The position numbers and the translations under genes are program-made. Source: Mycolicibacterium porcinum (GTDB lineage: Bacteria; Actinomycetota; Actinomycetes; Mycobacteriales; Mycobacteriaceae). Taken from it: DNA of 8,693 nt. Positions 7,329 to 8,693 of this stretch are shown here, in pieces (positions within the stretch are counted from its first letter, which is position 1; the number at the start of each line of letters is the position of its first letter). Below the pieces are notes generated by a model, which was given only the letters and a program-made list of their open reading frames with translations, was not told the DNA's origin and ran no database searches. The stretch is taken from NCBI GenBank assembly GCA_001942045.1, contig MSTD01000007.1:1-8693 (forward strand). Reading direction: 5' to 3'.

Positions 7329-7631
7329 ATGTTGAGGAGATCACGCCGGCGGGAGCACAGTCCGGCGCCTCGTACCTGCGAACACCTCGATGCGACGGTC
7401 GACGATCCGCAGCCGTTGACCCCCGGGGAGTGCCAGGAATGCGAAGAACTCGGCGAGCACAGCTGGGCGCATCTGCGGATGTGCCTGGCGTGCGGCCACG
7501 TCGGTTGCTGTGACTCGAGCCCGCATCAGCATGCCACCAAGCACTTTCAGCAGTCGGGTCATCCGGTCATGCGCTCGGCGGAACCCGGTGAGAGTTGGCG
7601 TTGGTGCTATATCGACCATCGAGTCGGGTGA
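7329..7631 (+). CDS. UBP-type zinc-finger domain protein
   Basis: Small protein of 100 residues that is essentially one ZnF-UBP fold. The metal-ligand pattern is clear: C17-x-H19 (TCEHL), C35-xx-C38 (GECQEC), C52-xx-C55 (MCLACGHVGCC) with C60 or C61, then H66, H68, H72 and H78 ('SPHQHATKHFQQSGHPV'). In eukaryotes this fold binds the free C-terminal tail of ubiquitin. Bacterial stand-alone versions are widespread in actinobacteria and have no settled role. The N-terminus is Arg-rich (MLRRSRRREH). ATG 7329 is chosen over an upstream ATG at 7287 because the domain needs nothing from upstream and the longer form would run across the antiporter promoter region. It is divergent from the antiporter and 24 bases ahead of purT, so it may share a transcript with purT. 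Confidence 0.88.
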   Translation: MLRRSRRREHSPAPRTCEHLDATVDDPQPLTPGECQECEELGEHSWAHLRMCLACGHVGCCDSSPHQHATKHFQQSGHPVMRSAEPGESWRWCYIDHRVG

Positions 7632-7655
7632 CGATCTGGCAGGCTGGTGCGTGCG

Positions 7656-8693
7656 ATGAGTGAATCGATAGAGGACGCGCAGACCGATGACCTGACCGAC
7701 GATCAGGTCGAGGGTGCCGAAGACGAGCAGCCGGACCCTGTCAAACCCGCCGAACCGGCAGCGACGGTGCTGCTGCTGGGTTCGGGTGATCTGAGTCGTG
7801 AGCTCGCGCTCGCGTTCCAACGGCTGGGTGGTGTCGTCGTCGCCGCCGACCGGTACTACGCGCCCGCGCACGGTGTCGCGGACCGCTCGGCGGTGATCAA
7901 GATGAACGACGCCGAGGAACTGGCCGCACTGATCGAGCGGGAGAAGCCCCGCTACGTGGTGGCCGAATCAGGTGTGATCGCCGCCGACGCCCTGATCGCG
8001 GTGGCCGAGCGCGGCGACATCGAGGTTCTGCCGACCCCGCGCAGTATCCGGCTGAGTCAGGACCGTGAAGGCCTGCGCCGGCTGGCGTCGGACGAGCTGG
8101 GACTGCCTACCGTGCCGTTCTGGTTCGCCGGGTCGGCCGAGGAGCTGACCGCGGTGGCCGAGCACGCTGGCTTCCCGTTGTTGGTCAAGCCGGTGGTCGG
8201 CGCCCAGCGCGACGGAGAGTCGGTGCTGCTGCGGCCCGACGACGTCGAGCCGGCCTGGCAGCGGGTGACCACCGCCGGACACGTCGCCCACAACCGGGTG
8301 CTCGCCGAGTCCGTCGTCGAGGTCGAATACGAGATCACGATGCTGACCGTGCGCACCGCCGGCCCCAGCGGCCCCGGTGTGCAGTTCTGCGAGCCGATCG
8401 GACACCGTCAGGTGGGTACCGATGTGCTGGAGGCCTGGCAGCCGCAGCCGCTGTCGCCGGCTGCGCTGGATGCCGCGAAGTCCATCTCGGCGCGGATCGT
8501 CAACTCCCTGGGCGGACGTGGAGTCTTCGGGGTTGAGCTGCTGGTTCACGGTGACGACGTGTACTTCTCCGATGTCCGCATCCGACCCCACGACAGTGGG
8601 CTGGTGACACTGCGGTCGCAGCGGCTGTCCGAGTTCGAGATGCACGCCAGGGCGATCCTGGGCCTGGCGTGCATCTCGAACTCGGACAGCCGC
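7656..8693 (+). CDS. purT: Formate-dependent phosphoribosylglycinamide formyltransferase (PurT), truncated by right edge
   Basis: ATP-grasp enzyme that makes formyl-GAR from GAR, formate and ATP, the folate-independent route for step three of purine synthesis. The frame is open for 346 codons to the window end. An acidic, probably disordered 36-residue leader precedes the 'VLLLGSGDLSREL' nucleotide-fold start (38-50). Then come 'SQDREGLRRLASDELGLPT' (134-152), 'LLVKPV' (175-180), 'EPIGHRQVGTDVLEAWQPQ' (246-264), 'FGVELLV' (291-297) and 'FSDVRIRPHDSGLVTL' (304-319). By comparison with recalled E. coli PurT (392 residues), the Gly-rich SSSGKG loop reads GAQRDG here, and the usual Glu of GSGELG and of FSEV is Asp. 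Homology ends near residue 337 (ILGL). The last nine codons translate a fold-back of the gene itself and are probably artefact. GTG 7647 is an in-frame alternative start; no strong ribosome site is seen. Confidence 0.92.
   Translation, partial: MSESIEDAQTDDLTDDQVEGAEDEQPDPVKPAEPAATVLLLGSGDLSRELALAFQRLGGVVVAADRYYAPAHGVADRSAVIKMNDAEELAALIEREKPRYVVAESGVIAADALIAVAERGDIEVLPTPRSIRLSQDREGLRRLASDELGLPTVPFWFAGSAEELTAVAEHAGFPLLVKPVVGAQRDGESVLLRPDDVEPAWQRVTTAGHVAHNRVLAESVVEVEYEITMLTVRTAGPSGPGVQFCEPIGHRQVGTDVLEAWQPQPLSPAALDAAKSISARIVNSLGGRGVFGVELLVHGDDVYFSDVRIRPHDSGLVTLRSQRLSEFEMHARAILGLACISNSDSR
8621..8693. repeat. Perfect 31-base inverted repeat with 11-base loop at the right edge
   Basis: Left arm 8621-8651 and right arm 8663-8693 are exact reverse complements, separated by 8652-8662 (GCGATCCTGGG). 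The right arm ends at the last base of the window, so the repeat may be longer. It lies inside purT where the family has ordinary coding sequence, and the right arm is antisense purT. The most likely origin is a fold-back (template-switch or chimeric-read) artefact at a contig end, possibly helped by the CCTGG shared at the turn. A real inverted duplication disrupting purT is the alternative. Confidence 0.95.

Noticed and set aside
7286..7330. Extended starts: antiporter from ATG 7330 and zinc finger from ATG 7287
   Set aside because: Both would make the divergent genes overlap and add non-conserved leaders. GTG 7285 has a good ribosome site, and ATG 7329 suits the domain limits.
7968..8645. 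225-residue minus-strand open frame opposite purT
   Set aside because: It is antisense to conserved PurT motifs, has shadow-type composition and no recognisable domain.
8621..8693. The right-end palindrome as a transcription terminator or a DNA-binding operator
   Set aside because: It lies within coding sequence before the end of purT, has no T-run, and its arm is exact antisense of conserved codons, so a fold-back junction explains it better.

Overview
The window looks like chromosomal DNA of a high-GC actinobacterium, most likely a Mycobacterium or Mycolicibacterium. The evidence is the heavy G/C bias at third codon positions, the GTG and TTG starts, a 13E12-type (REP13E12/DUF222) HNH endonuclease remnant, a soluble P450 paired with a small three-cysteine ferredoxin, and an MmpL-type RND protein. 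No tRNA, rRNA or CRISPR array is visible, and no gap between genes exceeds about 50 bases.

Layout. (1) Bases 1 to about 962 are the transposase-start end of an IS256-family insertion sequence. Its transposase is on the minus strand and runs off the left edge. (2) Directly next to the IS end, 963-1445 (+) is the C-terminal third of a DUF222/HNH endonuclease gene, apparently cut in two by the IS. (3) From 7285 down to 1462 five minus-strand genes are packed with overlaps or gaps of at most 9 bases. In order of transcription they are a CPA1 Na+/H+ antiporter, an MMPL/RND transporter, an alpha/beta hydrolase, a cytochrome P450 and a [3Fe-4S]-type ferredoxin. (4) Across a 43-base intergenic gap, a small UBP-type zinc-finger protein reads the other way (7329-7631, +). 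It is followed 24 bases later by purT (7656 to the right edge), which encodes a formate-dependent GAR transformylase with a long acidic N-terminal extension.

How the genes may work together. The five-gene run is a tight, probably translationally coupled operon. The ferredoxin is the natural electron donor of the P450, and a ferredoxin reductase would have to come from elsewhere. The hydrolase may act on the same substrate. The MMPL protein and antiporter are inner-membrane proteins driven by ion gradients. An oxidise/hydrolyse/export module for a small lipophilic compound is a reasonable guess, but the substrate cannot be read from sequence. The UBP zinc-finger gene shares a very short intergenic region with the antiporter, which suggests shared control.

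Caution about the ends. The left edge lies inside a transposase gene. The right edge lies inside a perfect 31-base inverted repeat (8621-8651 and 8663-8693, loop of 11 bases) that turns purT back onto its own antisense strand. Together these suggest that the window is a complete assembly contig whose last roughly 27 bases are a fold-back artefact. If so, purT is real but cut short by the end of the contig, and residues after about 337 should not be trusted.
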